A DNA stretch of 64,000 nucleotides from Amia ocellicauda (Eukaryota; Chordata; Actinopteri; Amiiformes; Amiidae), in NCBI RefSeq assembly GCF_036373705.1, contig NC_089853.1, positions 2,644,001 to 2,708,000 of the forward strand, in the 5' to 3' direction. Below, piece by piece: positions 11,240 through 22,555 of this stretch. The translations under genes and the position numbers were made by a program. The notes under the pieces were generated by a model, which had not been told where the DNA came from, ran no database searches, and saw only the letters and a list, made by a program, of their open reading frames with translations. Numbering within the stretch: the first letter of the stretch is position 1; each line of letters opens with the position of its first letter.

Positions 11240-14200
11240 CTGTGAAATGAGAGAGAGCGTTGGCTTTACTTTAATGCATTTTCACAGCACTCTACACCAC
11301 ATCTCAATAGAATAACCACACACATTATCATGTCATGTCATTAGAAATGGAGCCGTTTTATGCTGAATGAAAAAAGGTGCATGAATATATATATAATATG
11401 GGTATATAAGTAGTAATCACATACTGAATTTAAATGTATTCATGTATTTAGAACTTAAAAAAAGGCATTTTGTATGAGAAAACCATTAATCAAAACCCGA
11501 ATCGTTGTTACGAACAGACTTCACAGTTAGGATTAAGAACAAAGCAGATATAGCGATAATGCACAGAAGGAAGTCTCGTAATCTACAATAGGCTGCTGCA
11601 TTGTTGAAAGGATCACCGTAGCCTTGACCTAGCCACTGAAAACAACCCCAGACACATTAATATTCCAGTCCAGGCTGGGTCATTAAGGGAAGTGTGCTGG
11701 AAAAAAAGGCTGCTTTCATTACACTGGCTAATTACATTCATGCCTAAACTTAATAAAAGTATGATAAATTACCAGATTTTAATTGTAGGAAGACAAAATT
11801 AACACTGAAGTACCTTATATCAAATAAGCAAAAAATGAAACCGATAAAAGCAATTAAATTAAATAAAAATAGAAAAACCTACCTCACAACTACCTTCTGT
11901 TGTGTCTGGTCAATTTTGCAATAGACCATCTTGGTTCTAACAGCTAGAAAGGAGAAAAAAAATATCAAGTTAATAGAATAATTTTACATCATAGAATAAT
12001 AATAATAAAAAAAAACCTCGACAATTCCATTAATGAACATGGATCTTTAAAACATACTTGCACACAAAAACTATTACAAATGACAAAAAGGGATGGACTA
12101 GTGCATGATACAGTCAAGATGAAGGCCACTCAATTTCTTTGGTCGGTTGCCAATTCAGTTCCTTTAACTCCTGTCTACAAACACATCCTGTTTTTAAAGT
12201 CATAAAAACAGACACACGAGTGGATGGGAAACATTAATTGTGACTTTTTCCAATAACGTTAATACACTTCAAAGAAAAATAGGAAAAACAAAACTGGCCA
12301 TACCATCAATAACAAATGCTTCAACATCTTCAGCACCAATCTGCAGTTCTTGCTGGATGGTATCAAATGAAATCTCCTTAGACTCCACTGCCATGCCCAT
12401 GAAAGTAAGAAGCCTCATTTTGGACATGTTTTGTTCATGTGACAAACCTAAAAAATACAAGTTATACGTGGCATTCAGCAAAATACAACAATTGTTAATT
12501 TCCTGAAAATATCTTAATTTTTCATATTTGAATTAATACAGTTATTAATTTATAATGGAAAGATTAATAAAACTAAATAAAAATAACGTCTTGTTTGAGC
12601 ATACAAGAAACTATAACATGTAGTACACACTATTTACACACTGCCACGGCATAAAAATAATTAACAAGGAAGAACCACATACTAATTCCATAAAGTTAAT
12701 TAACACTAATTATGTCCAGAATGATCTGGCAGTGGATCAAAAAAAAAAATGGAGTAGAGAAAACATAACTCATTTGCACAAGGAACACCGGGCGCATCTA
12801 CAACTTGACTTAATTGTAATATACAAGCAACAAGAATCAATTAATGCACATTAACCCTAATTAACAAATGCAAATGAGCTTCTCATTAACTTAATGCTGT
12901 GAAGAGGCCGCTGAGACCAGATGGACATATGTTAGGGCGATACAGTTGACAAAATATGATGTTGCATTTGGCCCAACTTGTCAAGATGGATAAATGAACA
13001 CTTTGTATTGATTTAAACGTTTACAGACAAAACTCTTCCGTGTGCCTTCGATTCAGCAGTACACATTCTGAGATTTGTGGCCGATTAGGCAAGCCTTGTC
13101 AATATAATAAGTAGGTTTCATTGCTGTTGATTCGTTCTCAGTACAGGCATTAAGGTCACACTTAATTAAAATGGGGGAAGCATGCATATTTGACCAATAA
13201 AATGACTTTTCCTAACTTTTATACATGCATTGTGATAATGATCAAGTGGCAGCAAAGCAATTACTTAGGTTTGAGGGATGAAAAAGACCACTAATTTCTG
13301 GGCTCATCACAGTTGTGTATGTAATGGAGGCTCCCCCCCAATAAATTCACTGGTGCTATGAAAAGCATGTTTGCCACCATGTACAAAGGTAAAAGGCTCA
13401 TACAAGTGTATTTTTATTTATAAATAGAGGTCCATAATATTTCAGACGTTTTTAAGATTAAAATCTGAAAGACGTACACTGCACAGAGTATAACGAAATT
13501 CCCCATCAACAATCAATCCAGACTTTGGGTCCAAATCAACCTTCCTACCACTGTTGAGGTCGTTAAAAATCTAAATACACTAACTCATTATTAATATGTC
13601 AAAATCTTAATGCCGTAATAAAGAACTCTTATGTGTGAGAGTGGCTCGGCAGGGCCACTGACCCTTATCCTGAGGGGGGACAATAGGAGAAACGTAATTT
13701 TAATACACACTAGAATATGAACTAGTGCTCCTTTGCAACAGTCAATTACACATCAGTGTGGGGGTGCCCCTGTGTTAATTACTATTCCTTTTTATATGGT
13801 GTGTAAATAAAGAGGCTGCTGACATTAACATTCCATCAGTGGACCCTGAGTGCCAAAGCAAATTAGCCAGTGCATTGCGTGCTCTACAGGCTCCAATGCA
13901 CTCGTTTAACACTACAATAACACTCAGTGCTGGTTAAACAGGTAAATGGGGTTATGCAAACTCATTTCATAACTTCAGTTTTAATTATAATTAAAAAAAT
14001 AAATAAAGTGCAAGAGACTAATACTGGAAGATATATTTCAACACTACGCTACAAACGGCCCACCACTTCATTGACTGATCACACGTCACACATACAGGAT
14101 CATTTCATTTCAGTTCCGTCAGGCCCACCGCAAAACTACAGTTCTAGATTTAAAGTGACTTTCCAGAGTCAATTGTGATGCTCGTGTTTTTTTTTTTTTT

Positions 14201-17006
14201 TTTACACCAATTAGAATCCAGGCTTTTAAGGAAAGTCCACTAATTGAAGCAGTCATTGAGCCATGAGCCATTTCATCACAAAAATGCCGTCGGGGACAAA
14301 TTCCAAGCTTACCAAGAGAGTCGATGAAGTCCTTGTTGTTTTGGTAAAACTTCACATAAGCTACCAGCTTGGCACTCACAAAGATGGTCAACAGCTAGTA
14401 AGGAAAGAAAAACAAACTATGGACACATTCACCCCTTTATAAATGTGCACAGTGGTAATCAGTATGCATAATGCACTGATGTTGGATTAAAAGCAGTATA
14501 GCGAACACAGGGATCATGTTTGACTCATTTAATAAACATTCCTGCATATAAACAAATGCAACTTTACAAAAACAATTATAATATTGAGTTCAGTGTGTTT
14601 TTGAACAATACTGTTAATTTTAAGTCTACAAAAACAAAGTGTGGAATTGAATTGGATTCATTGGTTTTAATATTTCTTAGTTTATTATGCAACTTACATC
14701 ATGGATGAGTTCTCCTTCCAAAAACCGCACCGGCTTCAGGGCCAAGAGGTGATCAAACAGGAAAGTGTTGGGGTCTTTTAAAGCACGCACTATGCACCTG
14801 GGGGTAAACAAACTGCGATTCACACAACTGACAGGCTGCAAATAAAACAATTTGTTCAAATACATATATTAAAAAAAATGTATGGATAAAAAAAGGCACA
14901 GACATGAAGTTCAAACAATGTCAGAACAAAGTATGTATAATAAAATAAAAGGCATGTTTTGTTTGGAGAAAAATAAATAAAAAATCAGATTCAGTGCAGC
15001 TTACAATTGCTAGAAAACATTTAATTTCAATAATGCTATTAAAACACACCTTTATGATACCGTACAGACCTAATATTCGTACGTCACTCAATCCATAATG
15101 TGAGTGCAAAGTGCCCATCTTGGCACTGTCCAGTCAGACCCTGCATACCTGTGAGCGTCGTCCCTGGCTTGTGACGCATTGTCGTCAGTGTAGCTGCCCA
15201 GCAACTCCACCATGACTTTGGCTGCATGGTCACTGCAGTGAAAATACAAAATCAATCACTAGTGTTTCTACACAATCACTCACAATCACTTTCTTTTGCT
15301 TCTATAATCCAACTCCCCTCCACCAAACCCCCATAACACACAGCACTGTAGTAGAGATCGGACATATTTCTCAGCTCTAAAAGCAGCTTTTGTCACCTTT
15401 ATTACAGTTTACCTTTTTTTACAGTCCGCCAGCGCATCATACACAAGTCTCAGAAGAGTGTGCTTCTTCTCAGTTGTAAGGTTCCAGTCCGTTATCCATT
15501 TTCGGATCTGGCGGAAAGATGAGAGGAAAGAAATATCGTTGGTGTGAGCAGTGGAGGCCGAGGGACACTGCGAGGGATGCAGGCTGTGGCTCTCCCCATA
15601 CCTGATCCAGTTCAGTGGGGATGAAGGCAATGGCGTTGCAGGTGGCGGCTACTCGGATCAGACCGCAGTACACCGTGTATCTCACAGGGGTGTTCTCATC
15701 CATGCCATGGAAGAGGTTGCTCAGCCTGGATTACAAACAAGCAGCGTAGGGAATTAGAGGCACAGAAACTGGAGCAGACTAACTCACAGCACAAACAATT
15801 CTGTTTAGTGTTTAGATCCGCAACTGAATGAGTGAGATACTGGGCACCAAATGTGAAGCCGATATTAAGTATGTAGGTGTGTATGAAACATTCACTTATT
15901 TAGATCAGTAGAATATGCCATTTTCACAGGATTCACAAATGTACACGAATGAGAGAAAGGGCATCTCACAGCTGCATCCTGAGCGAAGGGCGCTCTCCCT
16001 CTCGAAACTTCACCAGCTTCTCGCACAGACTCTCGATCAAGGCTTCCTGCTTGTCAGTCTCCAGGATCAGCAGCAGAGACACAATGCTGTTCATGACACT
16101 CTCCACGTCTACAGGAGGGGAAACAAACCATGATGAATCCATCCAGCCAGACCTGTGGGGTCATTTACTGACCAAAGACCACACTCAGTCTTCTGCAACG
16201 CGTTACAGGTGGAAAGTACAAACCTTTGTCATCGTCCTTGAGACACACATCACAGGCTTCTATGATCTGGGCCAAATCCACATGCAGACCCCCTTCAGAG
16301 TTCTCCTCTGAAATCTCAGCCCCTTTGGATTTAATGTAGGCTCTCAGCTCTGAAGCCTGGAAAGAAATGAAATGGTTTTAAAATAGCTGTAAGGAAGAAT
16401 GAAGAATGAAGTAATGACACATTAAGCAACATCCACCAATACATATCAATAGCCACAATATTACAATGACCTCACGAAGCATACACTTTCCAACATCAGG
16501 TATTCATGTACATCGGCTAAAACAGATCTCTCTCCTGTATTACAGACGGTGCATTACCAGTCATCCTGCACAAAACACCCTGACAAACCCTTTTCGCCCC
16601 CGGATGGTATTCAGCAGAACTGGCGGACATTATCAGTTACAGACATATGTTGGCAGTTGCACTCGCAGCTCTATCGCAGTGTTATCATCAGCTGATTAAT
16701 ATGCACATGGATGAGAGGAAAGCTCTATGCTAGCTGGATGTCAGTACAAGTCTTTATATATTACAAAATCCCCCCTTAAATGTTGTCCCATCGTCCAGCT
16801 ACAGACACCGCTTTGCCATTTTGCGATGATGCTCGGGCTACGCTTTACACCACTAGGCCTCTACATACTCAACGGAGGACACCGTTACACCCTAAACGAG
16901 ATCCACACACGACTGTAAGTCCCACAGCTGAGCGGGATGGAGGGGAAATGTGATGTATATTTACCTGGTCCTCCTCAGTTATGTCAATGAAAGCCGGGAC
17001 GCTCAT
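11116..17006 (-). CDS. eif3m: eif3m, eukaryotic translation initiation factor 3 subunit M (complete, 11 coding exons)
   Basis: Minus-strand spliced CDS in the order 17006-16965, 16356-16224, 16108-15970, 15725-15602, 15507-15413, 15232-15149, 14797-14698, 14394-14313, 12447-12304, 11943-11883 and 11239-11116. It gives 375 residues, against 374 in human. Every junction has GT/AG and matching phase. The protein starts MSVPAFIDI and keeps the family signatures [70 protein letters not shown] and [17 protein letters not shown]. The C-terminal half forms the PCI domain (about residues 200-340) used for contacts inside the eIF3 octamer. eIF3 acts in the cytoplasm on the 40S ribosome during initiation. 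The gene is convergent with ccdc73 and divergent from wt1. It is expected to be constitutively expressed, in line with the promoter features at 17065-17114. Confidence 0.96.
11883..11943 (-). CDS. eif3m: eif3m coding exon 10
   Basis: A 61-bp exon coding [20 protein letters not shown], the winged-helix end of the PCI domain, flanked by TTCTAG and GTAGGT on the minus strand. Confidence 0.94.
12304..12447 (-). CDS. eif3m: eif3m coding exon 9
   Basis: A 144-bp exon reading [20 protein letters not shown] and ending DVEAFVID, the PCI core. The intron on its 5' side (12448-14312) is the largest in the gene. Confidence 0.95.
14313..14394 (-). CDS. eif3m: eif3m coding exon 8
   Basis: An 82-bp exon coding [20 protein letters not shown] and then KDFIDSL. 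Acceptor CTAG and donor GTAAGC on the minus strand. A 17-18 bp poly(T) tract on the plus strand lies about 100 bp downstream, in the intron. Confidence 0.95.
14698..14797 (-). CDS. eif3m: eif3m coding exon 7
   Basis: A 100-bp exon coding [20 protein letters not shown] and then [13 protein letters not shown], among the most conserved stretches of the family. Confidence 0.95.
15149..15232 (-). CDS. eif3m: eif3m coding exon 6
   Basis: An 84-bp exon coding [20 protein letters not shown] and then QARDDAH. It enters completing a Ser codon (AG|T) and leaves completing Arg (AG|G). Confidence 0.94.
15413..15507 (-). CDS. eif3m: eif3m coding exon 5
   Basis: A 95-bp exon coding [20 protein letters not shown] and then [11 protein letters not shown]. 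It ends in an A-rich run just before GTAAAC. Confidence 0.94.
15602..15725 (-). CDS. eif3m: eif3m coding exon 4
   Basis: A 124-bp exon coding [20 protein letters not shown] and ending FIPTELDQ. The acceptor AG|GCTGAGC restores the expected Gln-Leu-Leu-Ser junction with exon 3. Confidence 0.94.
15970..16108 (-). CDS. eif3m: eif3m coding exon 3
   Basis: A 139-bp exon coding [20 protein letters not shown] and ending ERPSLRMQL. The donor is GTGAGA. An in-frame reading into the intron meets no coding match. Confidence 0.94.
16224..16356 (-). CDS. eif3m: eif3m coding exon 2
   Basis: A 133-bp exon coding [20 protein letters not shown], then [20 protein letters not shown]. The donor is GTTTGT, a usable but non-consensus site. 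Confidence 0.93.
16965..17006 (-). CDS. eif3m: eif3m coding exon 1 (start codon)
   Basis: It encodes [14 protein letters not shown] from the ATG at 17006-17004, with donor GTAAAT. This start gives the family-standard N-terminus. The next exon continues ASELRAY in frame. Confidence 0.93.
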
Positions 17007-17064
17007 TTTGAATGCGCTGATGAAGACCTGATCTAAAGCACGCCACTGCAGCGCAGAAAGTGCA

Positions 17065-17114
17065 CCGGAAAGAGAACCTCGCTTCCCCCAGCCGGCACAC
17101 GTTACAGCTTCCGG
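17065..17114 (-). promoter_or_regulatory. eif3m: eif3m core promoter: ETS site and pyrimidine-tract start
   Basis: Reading the minus strand toward the gene there is CCGGAAG (17114-17108), an ETS/GABPA-type site. About 35 bp later comes TTCTCTTTCCGG (17076-17065), which resembles a 5' terminal oligopyrimidine start. Starting at the C near 17074 would leave a leader of about 68 nt before the ATG. ETS sites close to the start are typical of housekeeping promoters. The actual start site is inferred. Confidence 0.45.
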
Positions 17115-17129
17115 GTCAGCGTCTTAAAG

Positions 17130-20100
17130 CGGCAGGATCAAACGTGGGCTGCTTGCTGGACGCCTTTGATTTTATATTTTTGTATTTATTAAAAGCGTTT
17201 GCATAATAATATATAATAAGACAATATTATTATCATTATTATTATATACAAATCATGCAAAAGAGACTAACCATATACTAACCTATACCTGAGTTTGTTC
17301 TGTAAATGGTAATACTATTGCCCTAACAAGTATTAAAGTATAAGTATAAAGTATTAATGATTTAAATGTCAAATAATGCCATTCACTGAGAAGCACACAC
17401 ATGCACACACATGGACAATCGTTTTTAAATGGCTTTAAACTGGAAATTAAGGGCTTATATGTCTTAAGTGCAGTGCAGAATAGTACTGAAGTATTGTGTA
17501 GTGTGATATAGTGCAGTGTAGTAGTGTAGAGTTATAGAATACAGTGTAGTGGAATATACTGTAGTATAGGCTTACACTAAACTTATCCCCTTCCTACCCT
17601 GTTCTGTTCCACTTTCATCCTGCTCATCCAAAAAATTGAAAGAACCCAGTAAATGTCACTGTGTTCATTATTGCACTGGTTTGGCTTATTGGTGCCCCGT
17701 GCCACAATTAGCTTAATTTGAATAAATGAGACAATCAGTTCCTACCACTTGCCTAATAGATAATGTGAGGTGTTAGACAATCTTCAAAATTAAAATGTTG
17801 GAACGGTACTGAGATTCTCTTTGTTGCAAAGAGAAGGAGAGCCCTCGTGGGTGTGCCTTTGAATCACCCTTCATCCAATGATCGGCTTCTTTGTGTTGCC
17901 ATACATAGGTGTCGAGATGTGAAATTAACATGCACATGTCCTTTACGACCGTCTAATGGTGTTGTTTACCATTAATAATAGGGTTCAATTTAGGTTTGGC
18001 TAGGAAACGTCCCAGAAAATGTTGATTATGGTTCGGATGGAATTTCTACTGGCTTAACAAAAAATGATAACATTGGAGATTGGGTGTAGCAGACAATGGA
18101 GGTGCCGGGGAGTGTTGGGTTTCGGGCTACTATTAGGGCTAATAATGGGGTTGGTAACTTAAACCCATTGTGTCTCACTGTTGAATATCAGTTCTGTATT
18201 GCTTAACCACAAGGACAAATTGTCTAGTAGGCTTCGAGAAAGGGTTCTATGAGAGTTTTCGATCAATAAGCTCCTAGCAATCAAACTAACGAGATATGTT
18301 GAATGGTCTCCTGTCATCTGTAACCATTCTTCAATTCTCATGTTTTTATGGTCTAAATCTGAAGAGACAGCATTTGCTCTGACAGAGGGAATTAAAATGC
18401 TCTGATCCACAGTGGTCTTCTCTCCACTTTCATGAGAAAATACTGATTTTTTCAACTGTTTTTAGAACATTAGTTGAATTTCCTGAGGTTATAGGAAGCT
18501 CATGTTGTCAAATAATGCCTCTTTACTTCAAAAGCCATCACAATAAATTATGCCAGGAAGTCCTATTAAATTGAGGGGAAAAGTCCTATAAGAGAAGCTG
18601 ACTGCGATCCAGACTGTTTCAACCGTCTTCCCCTTCCAGTGAAGTCCTGCAGCTGCTCTACAAGAAAATACTTACATCATAAAAAACTTGTACATGGATC
18701 ATTTCTCTAGTAAAAGGTTTATTTAACAGACATCCGTTAAATTTTTTTCTGGTCTTAAGGATTATTATTATTATAATAAATATTTACAGAAATCAAAATA
18801 AGTTTTACTGAAACCACTTACTAAGACTTATTTTTATTCAAACACTTGTCACTGAAAGCTACAATTGTTCTTTCAAATAAAGCAATAACAGTAATTGGTT
18901 TCACAACAATGTAATTTCTTTTGAGAATACATCTTTCTTTTTTATATATAGATTCTCTGTTATGCACTGGAAATAAACATATTTGTCATTGCAACTTGTT
19001 TACAAACAGAAATACAGACACATACATATCAATATATAGACATATAGATATACAGTATATATTAATATTGAAGAGAACCTAAACAGTTGTACCTCAACCT
19101 TTGGCCACATGGCATTTCTACAATTTATTATCTACCTGGCTTGTTCCTGCCCTGTTCAATGGCTTTCAGTCTCTCTCTGGTCTCTTTCTCAGATTACCCC
19201 TCATAGTGCAGTGAATAAATAACTTCAGCCAGTTCACCACTAGCAGGGGTCGTAGGGGGTTTAAAGTGTACAGGTCACATCATTTATCTGGTCCTAAAAA
19301 AGTCACATTTCACTATTCCGTAATTCTGTCTTTAGTTCAGTTATCAATCTTTTAATTATGAGATAACACTGCAAGATGCCTTCAGAGAAAAATATGAAAG
19401 TACCAGTGATACATCAAGGAAGATTTTATTGAATTACGCTCCGTGCGGACCACCATGTCAGTCCCATACGTTTTTAATTTCTGCGAGGATGTGAACATCA
19501 CATGGGTACATGATACTCCCACTGCCATGAGATCTGTCACTGCTGCCTATATATCTCATGGAATAACTGTGGTCTATAAAGGATGAACCATTTTGGCAGA
19601 GATTGAGGGAGCACTAGACTAGGTTTTAATCGGGATGCCTCCTTGCATTACCGCCACCCCATTGAGGTGTCAACCCATAACTCTCCCTCTAAGAAGAGTA
19701 TCGCCCGAATGACGAGAAGTGCTTTATCACTAAAGGCAAACTTGTAAAACAACTGATTCCCAGCCCTCCTCTAAGATTGTGCTCCCTTGTCAGTCTGAAT
19801 TTACTGTACCTGAGGCATGAAAATAGACTGCATGTCTGGCATCATAATAATGAAGAAAAACAAATGTATTTGGTTAACTTGTTTGAAAATGAATCAAAGT
19901 CGTCACTCAGTCTTTCACGTGACTTGTAGAACACTTGACACAGTCTATTGACAACTGTTGACATTGAAAAAGTCAAAATGCCCATTACTTATTTATTTTA
20001 GTATTCTATTCATATGAAACTATAATATTTGGTTTCAATATTTTTCCTTTTCAAATTAATTACTAGATCCTTCTTAGATTATTTTTGTTAAATCCATTCA

Positions 20101-21245
20101 CTTTTTTAGACAAGTATAATCTAATAGTGTCATACTAGAAAACCTCCAGTACCTTTTGGTTTATTGCTGTACAAGTGTGTTGTTGTATTTGAATAATTTT
20201 TGGGATGTATGATACAAGTCAGCACAAAGTCTGGTGTATAAAAATACCAAGATTGTAAAAATAATGTCCAAGTGCATTGACTGAAGTACTGCAAATGTTA
20301 TGTGTTTCAATCATGCAAAAGAGTGATAGCATCCGAGAGTTTGGCAGAGTTCCAGTGTTACATCTGCTCTCAGATTGGAAATTAGCTTTCTGAAAGTCAA
20401 GTGTATTTACAGTAAGTATTCTTCTAAATGATGTTGTATCTTTTCTTTTCACACAACTCATTGATATGCAAGGACAGAATATTTTGCTTTTCAGAGTACG
20501 TCAATAGAACAACTTGGAAATACCCTTAGTGCTGCTTGGACTTGTGTCAATTTTTAATTTAACCTTTTTTAATGTTTTTCTTAACAATAGTTGCAAATCA
20601 ATGTCAATGGGCCTGATGACTTATTTACCTGAAACACAGAGGTTGATGAACAAAATATGTAATGAAAAGAAGCATATCATGGAAAAGAAAAGAAAACAGA
20701 TATTTTATTAAAGGATCTTCCTACCCAGAAAAGGAAGGAGTTTTCAAAAGGAAATGTAATTTAACAATGAGATCTCCTCTACTATGAAGCTACACACCCT
20801 GAACTCGGTTGTTTGGTCAGTACTGTTGAAATTGCACCGGAAAGAGATATCAAAAGACTGTTCAAATGAGAACTACTTTGTGCAGTATTTCAAAACAGGT
20901 TTATATGATATGTTAGCAACCAGCAAGTGCCTGGTACTGGAATTTTTGTATTAATGTTGCCAGTAGTCTGACTCTGTATGTGTCATGTACAGAAATTTAT
21001 AGTTGTTTCTTAGAAACCTGCTTATATAACCTAACAAATTGTAAAACTAGAAGTGAACAAACAGTTTTCAAATGACCATTGTATGACATAGTATTATCCT
21101 GAAAACAAATCCAAAAAAATCTACAAAACATGCTACGTACTTACATATAAATACAAATCTGACAGACTTCTGTACATACACACACACACACACACATATA
21201 TATATAGGTGTGAAAAAATGCTGTAAAGTAAGAATGCTTTCAAAA
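17130..21245. other. gene-free interval upstream of eif3m, no gene recognised
   Basis: About 4.1 kb with only short, unsupported reading frames. It includes a degenerate stretch rich in GTAGTGT-like words at about 17465-17570, and AT-rich filler. A more complex stretch at about 19400-19830 has balanced composition and could be non-coding conserved sequence. Nothing here resembles an exon of a known gene. Confidence 0.6.
21177..21206. repeat. (CA)n(TA)n microsatellite
   Basis: About ten CA dinucleotides run directly into a short TA run, just left of the first Tc1-type element. Confidence 0.9.
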
Positions 21246-21249
21246 CTAG

Positions 21250-22555
21250 ACATGTTAATAGATTATATTTATCAATTAATTAAATGCAAAGTGAGTGAAC
21301 AGAAGAAAAATCTACATCAAGTCAATATTTGGTGTGACCACCCTTTGCCTTCAAAACAGCATCAGTTCTTCTAGGTACACTTGCACAAAGTCAGGGATTT
21401 TGTAGACATATAGTCAGGTGTCTGATTAAACAATTATACCAAACAGGTGCTAATGACCATCAATTCAATATGTAAGTTGAAACACAATCATTAACTGAAA
21501 CAGACACAGCTGTGTAGGAGGAATAAAACTGGGTGAGGAACAGCCAAACTCAGCTAACAAGGTGAGGTTGCTGAAGACAGTTTACTGTCAAAAGTCAAAC
21601 ACCATGGCAAGACTGAGCACAGCAACAAGACACAAGGTAGTTATACTGCAACAGCAAGGTCTCTCCCAGGCAGAAATTGCAAGGCAGACAGGGGTTTCCA
21701 GATGTGCTGTCCAAGCTCTTTTGAAGAAGCACAAAGAAACGGGCAACGTTGAGGACCGTAGATGCAGTGGTCAGCCAAGGAAACATCGGAAGATGTCAAG
21801 CAGTGCCATCAGCTCAGAATTGGCAGAAAACAGTGGGACCCTGGTACACCCATCTACTGTCCGGAGGAGTCTGGTCAGAAGTGGCCTTCACGGAAGACTT
21901 GCAGCCAAAAAGCCATACCTCCGACATGGAGACAAGGCTAAGCGACTCAACTATGCACAGAAACATAGGAACTGGGGTGCAGAAAAATGACAGCAGGTGC
22001 TCTGGATTGATGAGTCAAAATGTGAAATATGTGGCTGTAGGAGAAGGCAGTTTGTTTGCTGAAGGGCTGGAGAGTGGTACACGAATGAGTGTCTGCAGGC
22101 AACAGTGAAGCATGGTGGAGGTTCCTTGCAAGTTTGGGGCTGCATTTCTGCAAATGGAGTTGGGGATTTGGTCAGAATGAATGGTCTCCTCAATGCTGAG
22201 AAGTACAGGCAGATGCTTATCCATCATGCAATACCATCAGGGAGGCATCTGATTGGCCCCAAATTTATTATGCAGCATGACAACGACCTCAAACATACAG
22301 CAACAGTCATTAAGAACTATCTTCAGCGTAAAGAAGAACAAGGAGTCCTGGAAGTGATGGTATGGCCCCCACAGAGCCCTGATCTCAACATCATCGAGTC
22401 TGTCTGGGATTACATGAAGAGAGAGAAGCAACTGACGCTGCCTAAATCCACAGAAGAACGGTGGTCAGTTGTCCAAGATGTTTGGGCCAAACTACCTGCC
22501 GAGTTCCTTCAAAAATTGTGCAAGTGTACCTAGAAGAATTGATGAGGGTGGTCTC
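21250..22555 (+). mobile_element. Tc1/mariner element, DD38E (Intruder-like), truncated at its right end
   Basis: The left end, close to 21250, carries the inverted-repeat block with GTGAGTGAACAGAAG and the TTCTTCTAGGTACACTTGCA segment. The latter returns inverted at about 22520-22540. A transposase remnant on the plus strand starts at ATG 21604. The right terminal repeat is lost. The sequence stops at about 22555, where a second element begins in the opposite orientation. Between the two catalytic acidic residues HD and NIIE I count 38 residues, which is the spacing of the DD38E Intruder family rather than the classic DD34E. The left boundary is approximate. Confidence 0.8.
21604..22533 (+). 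pseudogene. broken transposase of the DD38E Tc1-type element
   Basis: The frame opens at ATG 21604 with an N-terminal helix-turn-helix (SQAEIARQTGVSRCAVQALL) and a second DNA-binding helix set around STVRRSLVRSGL. It is then broken in the same frame by TGA at 21988-21990 (where a Trp is expected) and TGA at 22060-22062 (where an Arg CGA is expected, consistent with CpG decay). The catalytic triad is still visible: D in IDES, D in MQHDND, E in PDLNIIE. After GQPRKH about 15 residues usual in relatives, as I recall them, appear to be missing in frame. The frame ends early near 22531 owing to a small 3' change. The gene is non-functional. Confidence 0.85.

Noticed and set aside
15551..15757. Plus-strand frames opposite eif3m exons (also 15915-16311)
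   Set aside because: Shadows of the real minus-strand eif3m exons.
17465..17570. Repeated GTAGTGT/GCAGTG words, considered as an array of sites or a CRISPR-like repeat
   Set aside because: The words are irregularly spaced and degenerate, with no constant repeat or spacer, so it is low-complexity drift.
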